Positions 8,965 to 16,953 of a stretch of DNA of 64,000 nucleotides are shown piece after piece (the first letter of the stretch is position 1; each line of letters begins with the position of its first letter). The notes below the pieces were generated by a model. It saw nothing but the letters and a program-made list of their open reading frames with translations. It made no database searches and was not told where the DNA came from. Source of the DNA: Stenotrophomonas maltophilia. Lineage in GTDB: Bacteria > Pseudomonadota > Gammaproteobacteria > Xanthomonadales > Xanthomonadaceae. Where the stretch lies: assembly GCA_002364755.1 (NCBI GenBank), contig DEZI01000022.1, positions 62,001 to 126,000 on the forward strand, in the 5' to 3' direction. A program made the position numbers and the translations under genes.

Positions 8965-9378
8965 ATGGCATTCAGTAGTGGTGGTGGCAAGGGCCCCATG
9001 GCCGACATCAACGTCACGCCCCTCGTGGACGTGATGCTGGTTCTGCTGATCATCTTCATCGTGACCGCGCCGATCATGACGTACCCGATCGCCGTGGACC
9101 TGCCGCAGCGCGTGCTCAACCCACCGCCGCAGCTGGTCGAACCGCCGCCGCCGATCGAACTCAAGATCGACGCCAGCAACCAGGTCTCGTGGAACAACAG
9201 CCCGATCAATACCAGCGAGCTGCAGCAGCGGATGGAGCAGGAGGTCCAGCGTGACCCGACCAACCAGCCTGAGCTGCGCATCGATGCGAGCCCGGATTCC
9301 GAGTACGACGTGATGGCCAAGGTTCTGGCCGCCGCCAAGAATGCTCAGATGAAGAAGATCGGCTTCGTACAGCAGTAA
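8965..9378 (+). CDS. exbD: ExbD biopolymer transport protein, second copy
   Basis: The 137-residue paralogue of the preceding ExbD. It shares MADINVTPLVDVMLVLLIIF but has its own, Pro-rich periplasmic domain (residues 45-137). In Xanthomonas campestris the equivalent exbD2 is known to be part of the tonB-exbB-exbD1-exbD2 cluster and to be needed for plant-related traits rather than iron uptake. A separate role here is therefore possible, but that is inference. A strong terminator follows. Confidence 0.93.
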   Translation: MAFSSGGGKGPMADINVTPLVDVMLVLLIIFIVTAPIMTYPIAVDLPQRVLNPPPQLVEPPPPIELKIDASNQVSWNNSPINTSELQQRMEQEVQRDPTNQPELRIDASPDSEYDVMAKVLAAAKNAQMKKIGFVQQ

Positions 9379-9417
9379 TACGTACGACCGCAGCACAACA
9401 GTCATGACGCGACTGCA

Positions 9418-9449
9418 GACGCCCCTGGAGACAGGGGCGTCTTTTTTTT
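9418..9449 (+). terminator. Rho-independent terminator of the tonB-exbB-exbD operon
   Basis: A perfect 9-bp stem, GACGCCCCT with AGGGGCGTC, has a 6-base loop and is followed by eight T residues. It lies 39 bases after the second exbD stop and is the clearest intrinsic terminator in the window. Confidence 0.92.
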
Positions 9450-9467
9450 GCGTGGGTTGATGCCGGC

Positions 9468-9506
9468 AGGATCGGATCCCTTTCCGCAGGAAAGGGCTCT
9501 GACCCC
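9468..9506. repeat. palindromic repeat, GGATC...GACCCC family, copy 1
   Basis: The inner stem CCCTTTCC-GCA-GGAAAGGG is flanked by an outer arm GGATCGGAT and by CTCTGACCCC. Two other copies with the same outer arms but different inner stems are at 35318-35364 and 55557-55596. Confidence 0.7.
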
Positions 9507-9538
9507 ATTACCACGTCCGCGCCCGCTATGATCGGCGC

Positions 9539-10999
9539 ATGCTCGCCCTCTTCGATTCGCTGCGCCTCTGGCTCGATGGCATTGCCCACCTGGGAACGAT
9601 CCTGGCGGTGGCGTATCTGCTTTACCTGCTCGCCCTGACCGGCTGGATCATGCTGCAGAAGCGCGAGCCGGTGGCCACGCTCAGCTGGATCCTGTCGCTG
9701 GCGTTGCTGCCCTATCTCGGCCTCTTCATCTACTATCTGCTGGGCCCGCAGAAGGTGAAGCGCCAGCGCCTGCGACGTGGCCGCGCGCGCTCGGGCATGG
9801 AGCACTACAGCGATGTCTGCCCGCCCGATGCCGGCTGCACCGAGCTGGCCAAGGTCGCCCAGGCCACCACCGGCCTGGCGCCCAGCAGCGCCACCGAAGT
9901 GACCTGGCTGGTGGACGGCGCGACCACCTATGCCGCGCTCATCGAGGCCATCGGCCAGGCACGCGACCACGTGCACCTGGAGTACTACATCTTCAATCCC
10001 GACCATGCCGGCACCGCCCTGCGCGACGCCCTGGTCGAGCGCGCGCGTGCAGGCGTGCAGGTGCGACTGCTGCTGGATGCGGTGGGCTCCTCGGCACTGC
10101 CGGCGCGCTTCCTGCGGCCGCTGCTCGAAGCCGGCGGCGAAGCCATCTGGTTCCACCCACGGCAGCTGCTGAAACCCTTCAAGCGCCCGTGGTTGAACCT
10201 GCGCACGCATCGCAAGCTGGTCATCATCGACGGCCATTTGGCCTTCACCGGCGGCATCAACATCACCGACGAAGAAGACGAGAGCCGTAACCCCAACGCC
10301 TACCGCGACCTGCACATGCGCCTGCGCGGCCACGTGGTGCGCAGCCTGCAGCTGGTGTTCGCCGAGGACTGGCTGTACGCCAGCGGGCAGGAGCCGTCGC
10401 GCTTCGATATCGCCCGCCTGTGGCCGGCAGACATGCCGCTGCGTGGCGATGGCAGCATCGATGCGCAGGTGCTGGTGTCCGGCCCGGACTCGGGCTGGGA
10501 AACCATCCACCGCCTGCACGTGGCCGCCATCCAGGAAGCCAACGAACGGGTCTGGCTGGTGACACCCTACTTCGTGCCCGGCGAGGCTGCGCGCATGGCC
10601 CTGACCTCGGCGGCACTGGGCGGCCTGGACGTGCGCCTGCTGGTGCCGAAGATGAGCGATTCCTGGTTCGTCACCCAGGCCGCGCGCTCCTACTTCGACG
10701 AACTGCTGCATGCCGGGGTCAAGATCTACGAGTACGGCCCGCGCATGCTGCACACGAAAGCCTTCATCGCCGACGACGACGTGTGCATCGTTGGCAGCGC
10801 CAACTTCGACCACCGCAGCTTCCGGCTGAACTTCGAACTGTCGATGATGATCAGCGACCGCGACCGCGTGGCCGAACTGGCCACGCTGCTGCAGGCCGAG
10901 TTCGACAGCGCCACCCGCGTGCACGACGAGGCCGGGCGCTCGCTGTGGCTGCACCGCCTGCCCGAAGCCTTCGCCCGCCTGGCCTCGCCGCTGCTCTGA
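9539..10999 (+). CDS. cls: cardiolipin synthase
   Basis: An inner-membrane phospholipase-D-type enzyme that joins two phosphatidylglycerols into cardiolipin and glycerol. It is 486 residues, the normal length of ClsA-like enzymes. Two N-terminal membrane helices (about residues 18-38 and 45-68) precede two HKD catalytic motifs: HRKLVIIDG with His224, Lys226 and Asp231, and HTKAFIADDD with His405, Lys407 and Asp412, the latter followed by GSANFDHRSF. It stands between the tonB cluster terminator and a small membrane protein. Identity as a Cls-family enzyme is secure; the exact paralogue type (ClsA) is inferred from the two helices. Confidence 0.93.
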   Translation: MLALFDSLRLWLDGIAHLGTILAVAYLLYLLALTGWIMLQKREPVATLSWILSLALLPYLGLFIYYLLGPQKVKRQRLRRGRARSGMEHYSDVCPPDAGCTELAKVAQATTGLAPSSATEVTWLVDGATTYAALIEAIGQARDHVHLEYYIFNPDHAGTALRDALVERARAGVQVRLLLDAVGSSALPARFLRPLLEAGGEAIWFHPRQLLKPFKRPWLNLRTHRKLVIIDGHLAFTGGINITDEEDESRNPNAYRDLHMRLRGHVVRSLQLVFAEDWLYASGQEPSRFDIARLWPADMPLRGDGSIDAQVLVSGPDSGWETIHRLHVAAIQEANERVWLVTPYFVPGEAARMALTSAALGGLDVRLLVPKMSDSWFVTQAARSYFDELLHAGVKIYEYGPRMLHTKAFIADDDVCIVGSANFDHRSFRLNFELSMMISDRDRVAELATLLQAEFDSATRVHDEAGRSLWLHRLPEAFARLASPLL

Positions 11000-11041
11000 C
11001 GCAGCGCTACACTGCGCTCGATGCCCGGGGAGGACTGGAAC

Positions 11042-11296
11042 ATGTACTGGCTGTACCTGCTGCTGGCGCTGGGCTGCTTCGCCTTCGCGCTGAAGACCCC
11101 GCACATGGGCCTGATGTCGCTGGCCCTGCTGGCCGCCCTCGGCTTCCTGCTGGCGTGGGTGCGTGGCCGCTACGTGGCCCGCTTTGGCGACCTGCAGCGC
11201 GATCCGTCCACCCTGGTCGATGCCGAGGAGCTGCGCCGCCTGCGTGAGCAGGCCCGCGCGCATGACGGCACGCCCCCACCCTCTTCCGCACCGTAG
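11042..11296 (+). CDS. small inner-membrane protein, unknown function
   Basis: An 84-residue protein from the ATG at 11042 (MYWLYLLLALG). This start is preferred over the ATG at 11021 because GGGGAGG lies 8 bases before it. Two hydrophobic segments (residues 1-18 and 22-41) are followed by a charged cytosolic tail with ELRRLREQARAHD. No known domain is recognised. It lies 42 bases after cardiolipin synthase and 9 bases before pdxJ, so it is likely co-transcribed with pdxJ. Confidence 0.75.
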   Translation: MYWLYLLLALGCFAFALKTPHMGLMSLALLAALGFLLAWVRGRYVARFGDLQRDPSTLVDAEELRRLREQARAHDGTPPPSSAP

Positions 11297-11305
11297 TTCC
11301 GTTCC

Positions 11306-12049
11306 ATGACCCAGCTCAGCGTCAACGTCAACAAGATCGCCGTCCTGCGCAACTCGCGCGGCGGTGCCGAACCCGATGTCGTGCGTGCGGCCCAGGCCTG
11401 CCTGGACGCCGGCGCCCACGGCATCACCGTGCACCCCCGGCCGGACCGTCGCCACATCACCGCCGAGGACGTGCTGGCGCTGTCGACCCTGACCCGCGCC
11501 CGCGGCGTTGAGTTCAACATCGAAGGCAACCCGTTCGCGCCGCCGCGCGAGGGCTATCCGGGCCTGCTGCCGCTGTGCGCGCAGACCCGCCCGGCGCAGG
11601 CCACCCTGGTGCCGGATGGCGATGGCCAGATCACCTCGGACCATGGCTTCGATTTCGAGCGCGATGGCGAGCGCCTGCGTCCGCTGGTGGCCGAGCTGAA
11701 GGCGATGGGTTGCCGCGTCAGCCTGTTCGTGGATGCCGGCAACCCGCTGCTGGAACAGGCCGCCGCAGTCGGCGCCGACCGCATCGAGCTGTACACCGGC
11801 CCGTATGCCGAAGCGCACGCGGCCGGCGATGCCGCCGCGATGCTGGACCTGTTCGCCACCGCAGCGCGCCGTGCGCGGGCCGTCGGCCTCGGTGTGAATG
11901 CCGGCCATGACCTTTCGCAGGACAACCTGCGCGACTTCCTGGCCGCAGTGCCGGAGGTGCTGGAGGTGTCGATCGGCCACGCGCTGATCGGCGAGGCCCT
12001 GTACGACGGGCTCGATACCACCGTTCGGGGTTACCTGGCCCTGCTGTAA
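11306..12049 (+). CDS. pdxJ: pyridoxine 5'-phosphate synthase
   Basis: PdxJ condenses 3-amino-2-oxopropyl phosphate with 1-deoxyxylulose 5-phosphate to make pyridoxine 5'-phosphate (vitamin B6). The 247-residue product matches the family length and starts LSVNVNKIAVLRNSRGG, the expected first strand for a TIM barrel. Other conserved patches are GITVHPRPDRRHI with the catalytic histidine region, FNIEGNP, ATLVPDG, LFVDA, IELYTGPYA, VNAGHDL and EVSIGHALIGEAL near the C-terminus. A short hairpin follows the gene. Confidence 0.96.
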   Translation: MTQLSVNVNKIAVLRNSRGGAEPDVVRAAQACLDAGAHGITVHPRPDRRHITAEDVLALSTLTRARGVEFNIEGNPFAPPREGYPGLLPLCAQTRPAQATLVPDGDGQITSDHGFDFERDGERLRPLVAELKAMGCRVSLFVDAGNPLLEQAAAVGADRIELYTGPYAEAHAAGDAAAMLDLFATAARRARAVGLGVNAGHDLSQDNLRDFLAAVPEVLEVSIGHALIGEALYDGLDTTVRGYLALL

Positions 12050-12057
12050 CGGCTGAC

Positions 12058-12074
12058 GCCGGGCGCTGCCCGGC
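12058..12074 (+). terminator. short hairpin after pdxJ
   Basis: A perfect 7-bp stem, GCCGGGC-GCT-GCCCGGC, lies 8 bases after the stop codon, without a T-run. The rest of the gap to 12295 shows no gene; it includes a small dyad, GTTAG-N8-CTAAC, shortly before the next ribosome site. Confidence 0.4.
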
Positions 12075-12295
12075 AGCCACCGCTTTGCCCATCGCAGATG
12101 CTGAGACGTGCGTGGCGCATGCTTCCGGCCTGCTGCAGCGATGGCGCCTGCGCGATCACGTGAAACCTGTGGATAACACTGGGGTCAACGTGCCGCTGGA
12201 TCCGCCCCAACGCCTACAGCTAGGTGAATCCTGGCCGCTTGCGCCGCCTGTGGTTAGCAATAATACTAACGCCTCTCAAACGGCCGGAGGGCGCC

Positions 12296-13408
12296 ATGCA
12301 ATCCCACCCTCGCAACGCCCAGGCCGCCATCAAGGGCCGGGGTTCCACCTCCTACCTGGCTGGCCGCTTCGAAAGCACGGTGAGCGAAGCGGTCGATGAC
12401 GGCTGGGCCATCGACGAAAGCGAAGAATTCCTCGCCCCGCGCCTGCGCACCGAGGTGCGTGCCGAGACCGCGCGCAGCATCATCAGCCGCAACACCTCCC
12501 CGGACGTGGGTTTCAGCCAGTCGGTGAATCCCTACCGCGGCTGCGAGCATGGCTGCTCATACTGCTTCGCCCGGCCTTCGCACGCCTATCTGAATCTGTC
12601 ACCGGGCCTGGACTTCGAGACCAAGCTGTTCGCCAAGACCAACGCACCGCAACTGCTGCGCAAGGAACTGTCGAAGCCCGGCTACGTGCCGCAGCCCATC
12701 GCGCTGGGCATCAACACCGATGCCTACCAGCCGATCGAGCGCAAGCTCAAGCTGACCCGCCAGCTGATCGAAGTGATGCTGGAGACGAAGCATCCGTTCT
12801 CGCTGATCACCAAGAATGCGCTGGTGGAGCGCGATATCGATCTGCTGGCACCGCTGGCCGCAGAGAACCTGGTCAGCGTGCACTTCTCGGTGACCTCGCT
12901 GGACCCGCACCTGTCGGCGAAGCTGGAACCGCGCGCGTCGGCACCGCACGCCCGGCTGCGCGCGATGAAGCGCCTGCACGAGGCCGGCATTCCGGTGGGC
13001 GTGATGGTGGCGCCGGTCATTCCGTGGATCAACGACAGCGAGCTGGAGGCCGTGCTGGAAGCCGCGCATGATGCCGGCGTCGGCACCGCCGGTTACGTGC
13101 TGCTGCGCCTGCCGCTGGAAGTGGCCCCGCTGTTCCGCGACTGGCTGGACACGCATCATCCCGATCGCGCTGCACACGTGATGAGCACCATCCAGCAGCT
13201 GCGTGGCGGCAAGGACTACGACAGCCAGTTCGGCACGCGCATGCGCGGCCAGGGCGTGTATGCGGATCTGTTGAACAACCGGTTCAAGCTGGCGCGAAAG
13301 CGTCTTGGGTTCAACGCGCAGAACAGCCATTGGCCGAAGCTGGATTGCAGCCGGTTCCAGAAGCCGTTGCCGCCGCGGAAGGAATCGCCACAGGGGTCGT
13401 TGTTCTGA
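12296..13408 (+). CDS. PA0069 family radical SAM protein
   Basis: A cytoplasmic radical SAM enzyme of the PA0069 (SplB-like) family, whose reaction is not established. From the ATG at 12296, which follows GGAGG by five bases, it is 370 residues. The cluster-binding motif CEHGCSYC at residues 83-90 (Cys83, Cys87, Cys90) is followed by FARPSHAYL. Further family-like patches are GINTDAYQPIE, PFSLITKN and PVIPWIND. A longer reading from 12224 has no ribosome site. A decayed copy of the last 35 or so codons lies at 19434-19537, beyond the RHS genes. Confidence 0.9.
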   Translation: MQSHPRNAQAAIKGRGSTSYLAGRFESTVSEAVDDGWAIDESEEFLAPRLRTEVRAETARSIISRNTSPDVGFSQSVNPYRGCEHGCSYCFARPSHAYLNLSPGLDFETKLFAKTNAPQLLRKELSKPGYVPQPIALGINTDAYQPIERKLKLTRQLIEVMLETKHPFSLITKNALVERDIDLLAPLAAENLVSVHFSVTSLDPHLSAKLEPRASAPHARLRAMKRLHEAGIPVGVMVAPVIPWINDSELEAVLEAAHDAGVGTAGYVLLRLPLEVAPLFRDWLDTHHPDRAAHVMSTIQQLRGGKDYDSQFGTRMRGQGVYADLLNNRFKLARKRLGFNAQNSHWPKLDCSRFQKPLPPRKESPQGSLF

Positions 13409-13420
13409 TTCCCATAAAGT

Positions 13421-13464
13421 TGAACTTGCTCGACTGAAAGCGGAAAGGCACTCGAGCAAGTTCG
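13421..13464. repeat. degenerate SMAG-like palindrome at the island's left edge
   Basis: TGAACTTGCTCGACTG and CACTCGAGCAAGTTCG form a 12-bp perfect stem with a 12-base loop. The sequence resembles the GTCGAGC-type SMAG arms at 21303 and 40190, but the GTAG head is missing. Confidence 0.6.
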
Positions 13465-13688
13465 CTGCGATGAACGATTGCCGCCCTGCGTTTGCTTTCG
13501 ACGCGGCTGATGGTGTCGCATCCGGCATCACCTCACAGGCATTCATCTGCGAGCACCCGCATAGGACGCGAGGATGACGAACCAGTGCTGGTCAATCACC
13601 CGCTTGGCAGACTACTATCCGCATCCTCTGGACGCTCACGTTCAGATGCGATTTAGCAAAGATCCGGCAATCAAGGAATTCCAAGAGC

Positions 13689-14645
13689 ATGAAGCTCCGT
13701 TCGAAAAGCAGCTGCGCCACCGCTTTCGTGTTGATCCCACTGATGTTGACGAGCGCGGCCTGGGTGCCTGCTGCTTCCGCAAAGCGATCGCACCAGATCT
13801 ATTTTCAGAACCTCAATGGATCCTCCGACACCACGGACATGGAGAGGATCACCGTAACGCACACGCGCGTCCCTTCAATTGGCGTGGGAGGAGTGATCTC
13901 CATCGGTCGGGGTGTTCCCTACCATTCCCGCATCACGCGTCCGTCGAAGACGGCCGTGGAACAGGAGACGGATGATCGTCGCGATGACTGCGGCGAAGTC
14001 AAGGGCAATCCGGTCGTGCTCTACACCGGAAACAAGGTTGAGATCGAGCGGGACTTTACCGTTGCCGGTGAGATGGGGCTGTACCTGGAACGGACCTACA
14101 ACCACCATTGGAGTGCAGGTGGTCTCTTCGGCAATCACTGGATCAGCAACTTCGACTACAGCCTGGCATTCTCGAACGCGCAGAAGACTGCCTGGGCACA
14201 GCGTCCGGACGGACGACGCATCAAGCTGATCTGGAACGAAGCGCAGGCGCGGTGGAACGAGGACCGGGCCAAGCCGATCGCCTATCTGGTGAAGAACAGC
14301 GATGGTAGTTTCACGCTGAACAATGAAGAGCTCGGGAGCGAGCGCTACGATGCAGATGGCTACATAACCGAACTGCGCAACGAGCAGGGGGTCTACTGGA
14401 CCTTCGCTTACAGCAACAAGTACCTGCAGACGGTTACGCACTCTTCCGGCCGAAGCATCCTGTTCACCTGGAACAATGGCCTGCTGACGCAGGTCAGAGA
14501 TCCGGCGGGCAACGTCTACCAGTACAGCTATACGGCCAATGCGTTCGGGACTGGACGGGGGCGACTTGCGAGCACGACACTGCCGGGTTCGCCGCAGACG
14601 AGCATCACCTATCACTACGAGGACGCACGCTATCCGGGGGGCTGA
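13689..14645 (+). pseudogene. RHS/YD-repeat gene, N-terminal segment (frameshifted)
   Basis: The 5' part of a disrupted RHS gene. It opens with a Sec signal peptide (MKLRSKSSCATAFVLIPLML, cleavage near PAASA), then a DUF6531-like start (VVLYTGNKVEIERDF, YNHHWSAGGLFGNHW) and the first YD-type repeats up to residue 318. The frame closes at a TGA at 14643 right after a run of six G at 14636-14641. One extra G would read PGGLTGKSYNGVRYS and join the next segment without a gap. Either the gene is dead, the tract is unstable, or the assembly lost a base. Base composition is visibly less GC-rich than the core genes. Confidence 0.8.
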
Positions 14646-15780
14646 CTGGAAAGTCATACAACGGTGTGCGCTATTCCACCTTTGCCTATGACGCCAACAA
14701 GCGCGCAACGCTCTCCGAACATGCAGGCGGAATCGAAAGACATACATTCAGCTATGTCATCGAGCAAAGCAAGCCCGTCGCTGCGCCCCCCGCGCCTGTC
14801 CGACCCGGTCCCATCCGCGGCAGTGACGAGACCGGCTGGTGCGAATACAAGCCGGGCCAAGGGCAGATCTGCATCCAGCCGCGCTCACTGCCAGGCGGAT
14901 CGCTTCAACTTGCAGCTGGCTCTGGCTCACAGGCCGTGCTTCTAGCGGACGCTGCGGAGCGCACCCACCCGACCAAGCTGAAGGTCAGTGAGACCAATCC
15001 CAAAGGCCGCACGACAACCTACGCTTACGAGAATGGGCTCCAGGTGTCCGTAACGGGCAGTCGCTCCTCAACCTGCCCGGCCAGCTACAAGGAACGCACC
15101 TACGACGCCAACGGAAACCCCGACATTGCCCATGACTTTGTCGACAACATCACCGACTTTGACTATAGCCCCGAAGGCAACCTTCTCAAGAAAACAGAAG
15201 CCGTGGGCAGCACTGCTGAACGCGTCTCACTCTTCCAGTGGGACGCAGCAGGGCGGCATCTGCTGAAGGAAACCCTTGCTGGTGACCGTGAGACGAGCTT
15301 CACCTACGACGGGCGCGGAAATGTCAGTTCGGTCACGACCCGGAACCTGACCTCCGTAGGTGTAAAGGACCAGGCCAGAACTACCCGCTACAGCTACACC
15401 TATCATCCAAATGGACTGACGGCATCAGTCAAGGAAGATGGGCCACTCGCACAGGACGACGTAACCTCCACCTTCAATACCAAGGGTGACCTCGTCAGCG
15501 TGACCAACGCACTCGGGCACCGGATCACTTACGCCGCGTACAACGAGATGGGACAGCCGGGACGCATCACGGGTGTGAACGGGGATGTGCGGGAGTTCAC
15601 CTATGACGCCCGCGGTCGCGTGCTGACAGATCGGATCAACACAGGCTCCAGCTGGGCAGTCACGACGACGACGTACAACGCCACTGGCGACGTCGCCAGC
15701 GTAACCACACCCGTTGGCATCAAGACAGAGTACCGCTACGACGCAGGCAGGCGACTGCTGAGCGAGGTATACCGCTCGGT
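14646..15780 (+). pseudogene. RHS/YD-repeat gene, middle segment (frameshifted)
   Basis: The continuation of the preceding gene in a second frame. The longest start-to-stop reading is a GTG at 14666 to 15901, but GTG 14666 is only a codon inside the repeats (GVRYSTFAYDANKRA). It carries many YD repeats such as TTTYNATGDVASVT and KTEYRYDAGRRLL. After LLSEVY the reading becomes nonsense. The proper continuation (LGNGTWSWTRHTYDAAS) lies in the third frame, so one base was lost within about 15771-15778, in CCGCTCGG, which is not a homopolymer. The second lesion argues for a genuine pseudogene more than for a single sequencing slip. Confidence 0.78.
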
Positions 15781-16938
15781 AACGGGACCTGGTCATGGAC
15801 GCGGCACACGTACGACGCAGCCTCGAACCGCACACGGAGCGAGCGGGCCTACGCTGACTACGCGGAGAACACTGAGGTCAGGGGCAACATCGACGACATA
15901 AACCATGACGCGCAGTGGAATTGGTCGGTGCGCGGATGGGCATGCTCGACAGGCTCTGCATCCTCAATCCAGGTGGATGGCTACGCAGAGGGCAACGTCT
16001 ATCTCGGGGGCGTAACGGCAAATCTCGCCAGTGAGCCAGCCATCGCCGCGCAGTGCGCTACCAAGGGTTCTGCCTATCGGTTCCAGCTGCCCATCAGCCT
16101 TTCGCAGAGACAACAGCTCGGCGGGCGCAAGGTAACCGTCTACGGCCTGTCGCCGTTGGGTGCGAGTGGCAATCGTGCGCTCGGCACGTCGGCCGTCCAT
16201 TCAATTCCAGCAGCAGAGATCACTGGCTACATCGACGATGTTTCGCGCGATCAAGGATGGAACTACACCGTCCGAGGGTGGGCGTGTGCACAGGGCGAGG
16301 ATGCGTCGATCGACGTGCATGTCTACGCAGGCGCGGCAGCGGGCGGAGGAAGCTTCGTCACCGGGGCGCGGGCCAACCTCGCCTCGGACACGAATGTGGC
16401 CAATGCATGCCAGGCGCGAGGGAAGGCATACGCCTTCAACATCCCGCTGGACGGCGCGGCGCGCCAGTCACATGGTGGCAAGACCATCTACATCCACGGG
16501 CTATCTCCCTCCGGCGGCGCCAACCTGACGATCAGCCGCTCGGGTCAATTCACTATCCCGGCTCTGGTCAAGGCCGCTGATCTCATCGCCGCATCCGCAG
16601 CGCCCGCACACATCTTCAATGGCCAGTCCGCGACGGTGACCTTCCAGTTCCGAAACACCGGTAACGTCATCTGGACGCCCGGCGATACCTACATGGTCCT
16701 GAAGACGCTGCGTACCAGCGATGCCATCGGACTTCCGGGCGCGGTAGCACCGGGTGAGGTAGCAACGTTCACGGTGAACGTTGCGCCAGTGAACAGCGGC
16801 AGTGGCGTTGCTCAATTCCAGTACATGGGCCAGCTGGCATCCGGCTCTACTGCCTGGGGGCCTCAGGGCCAGGTAACGGTGAGAGCCGAGAACGACAAGG
16901 GCAGCTGCAACCCGAAATTCTGTGAAGAACCGCGCTAA
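15781..16938 (+). pseudogene. RHS gene, C-terminal segment with GWAC repeats and Ig-like domain
   Basis: The last part of the disrupted RHS gene, read in a third frame; an in-frame GTG at 15928 begins the longest start-to-stop reading. It contains two copies of a roughly 95-residue unit, each opening with an aromatic-rich IDD...WNW/WNY...VRGWAC block and ending in a GLSP strand (about 15880-16170 and 16225-16515). Then comes an Ig-like domain (ADLIAASAAPAHIFNGQSAT, FRNTGNVIWTPGD) of the NBR1-like type. It ends in CNPKFCEEPR with TAA at 16936. A second RHS gene starts 15 bases later in the same frame, so the two may once have been one chain. Confidence 0.75.
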
Positions 16939-16953
16939 GGAAAGCCCAGGAAC

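Noticed and set aside
13574..13975. A 133-codon frame overlapping the RHS N-terminal segment
   Set aside because: It overlaps the better-supported signal peptide and DUF6531-like reading in another frame and shows no domain.
14636..14641. The six-G tract as a proven phase-variation switch
   Set aside because: The tract is short, and a second frameshift downstream is not in a homopolymer, so switching at this site alone could not restore the gene.
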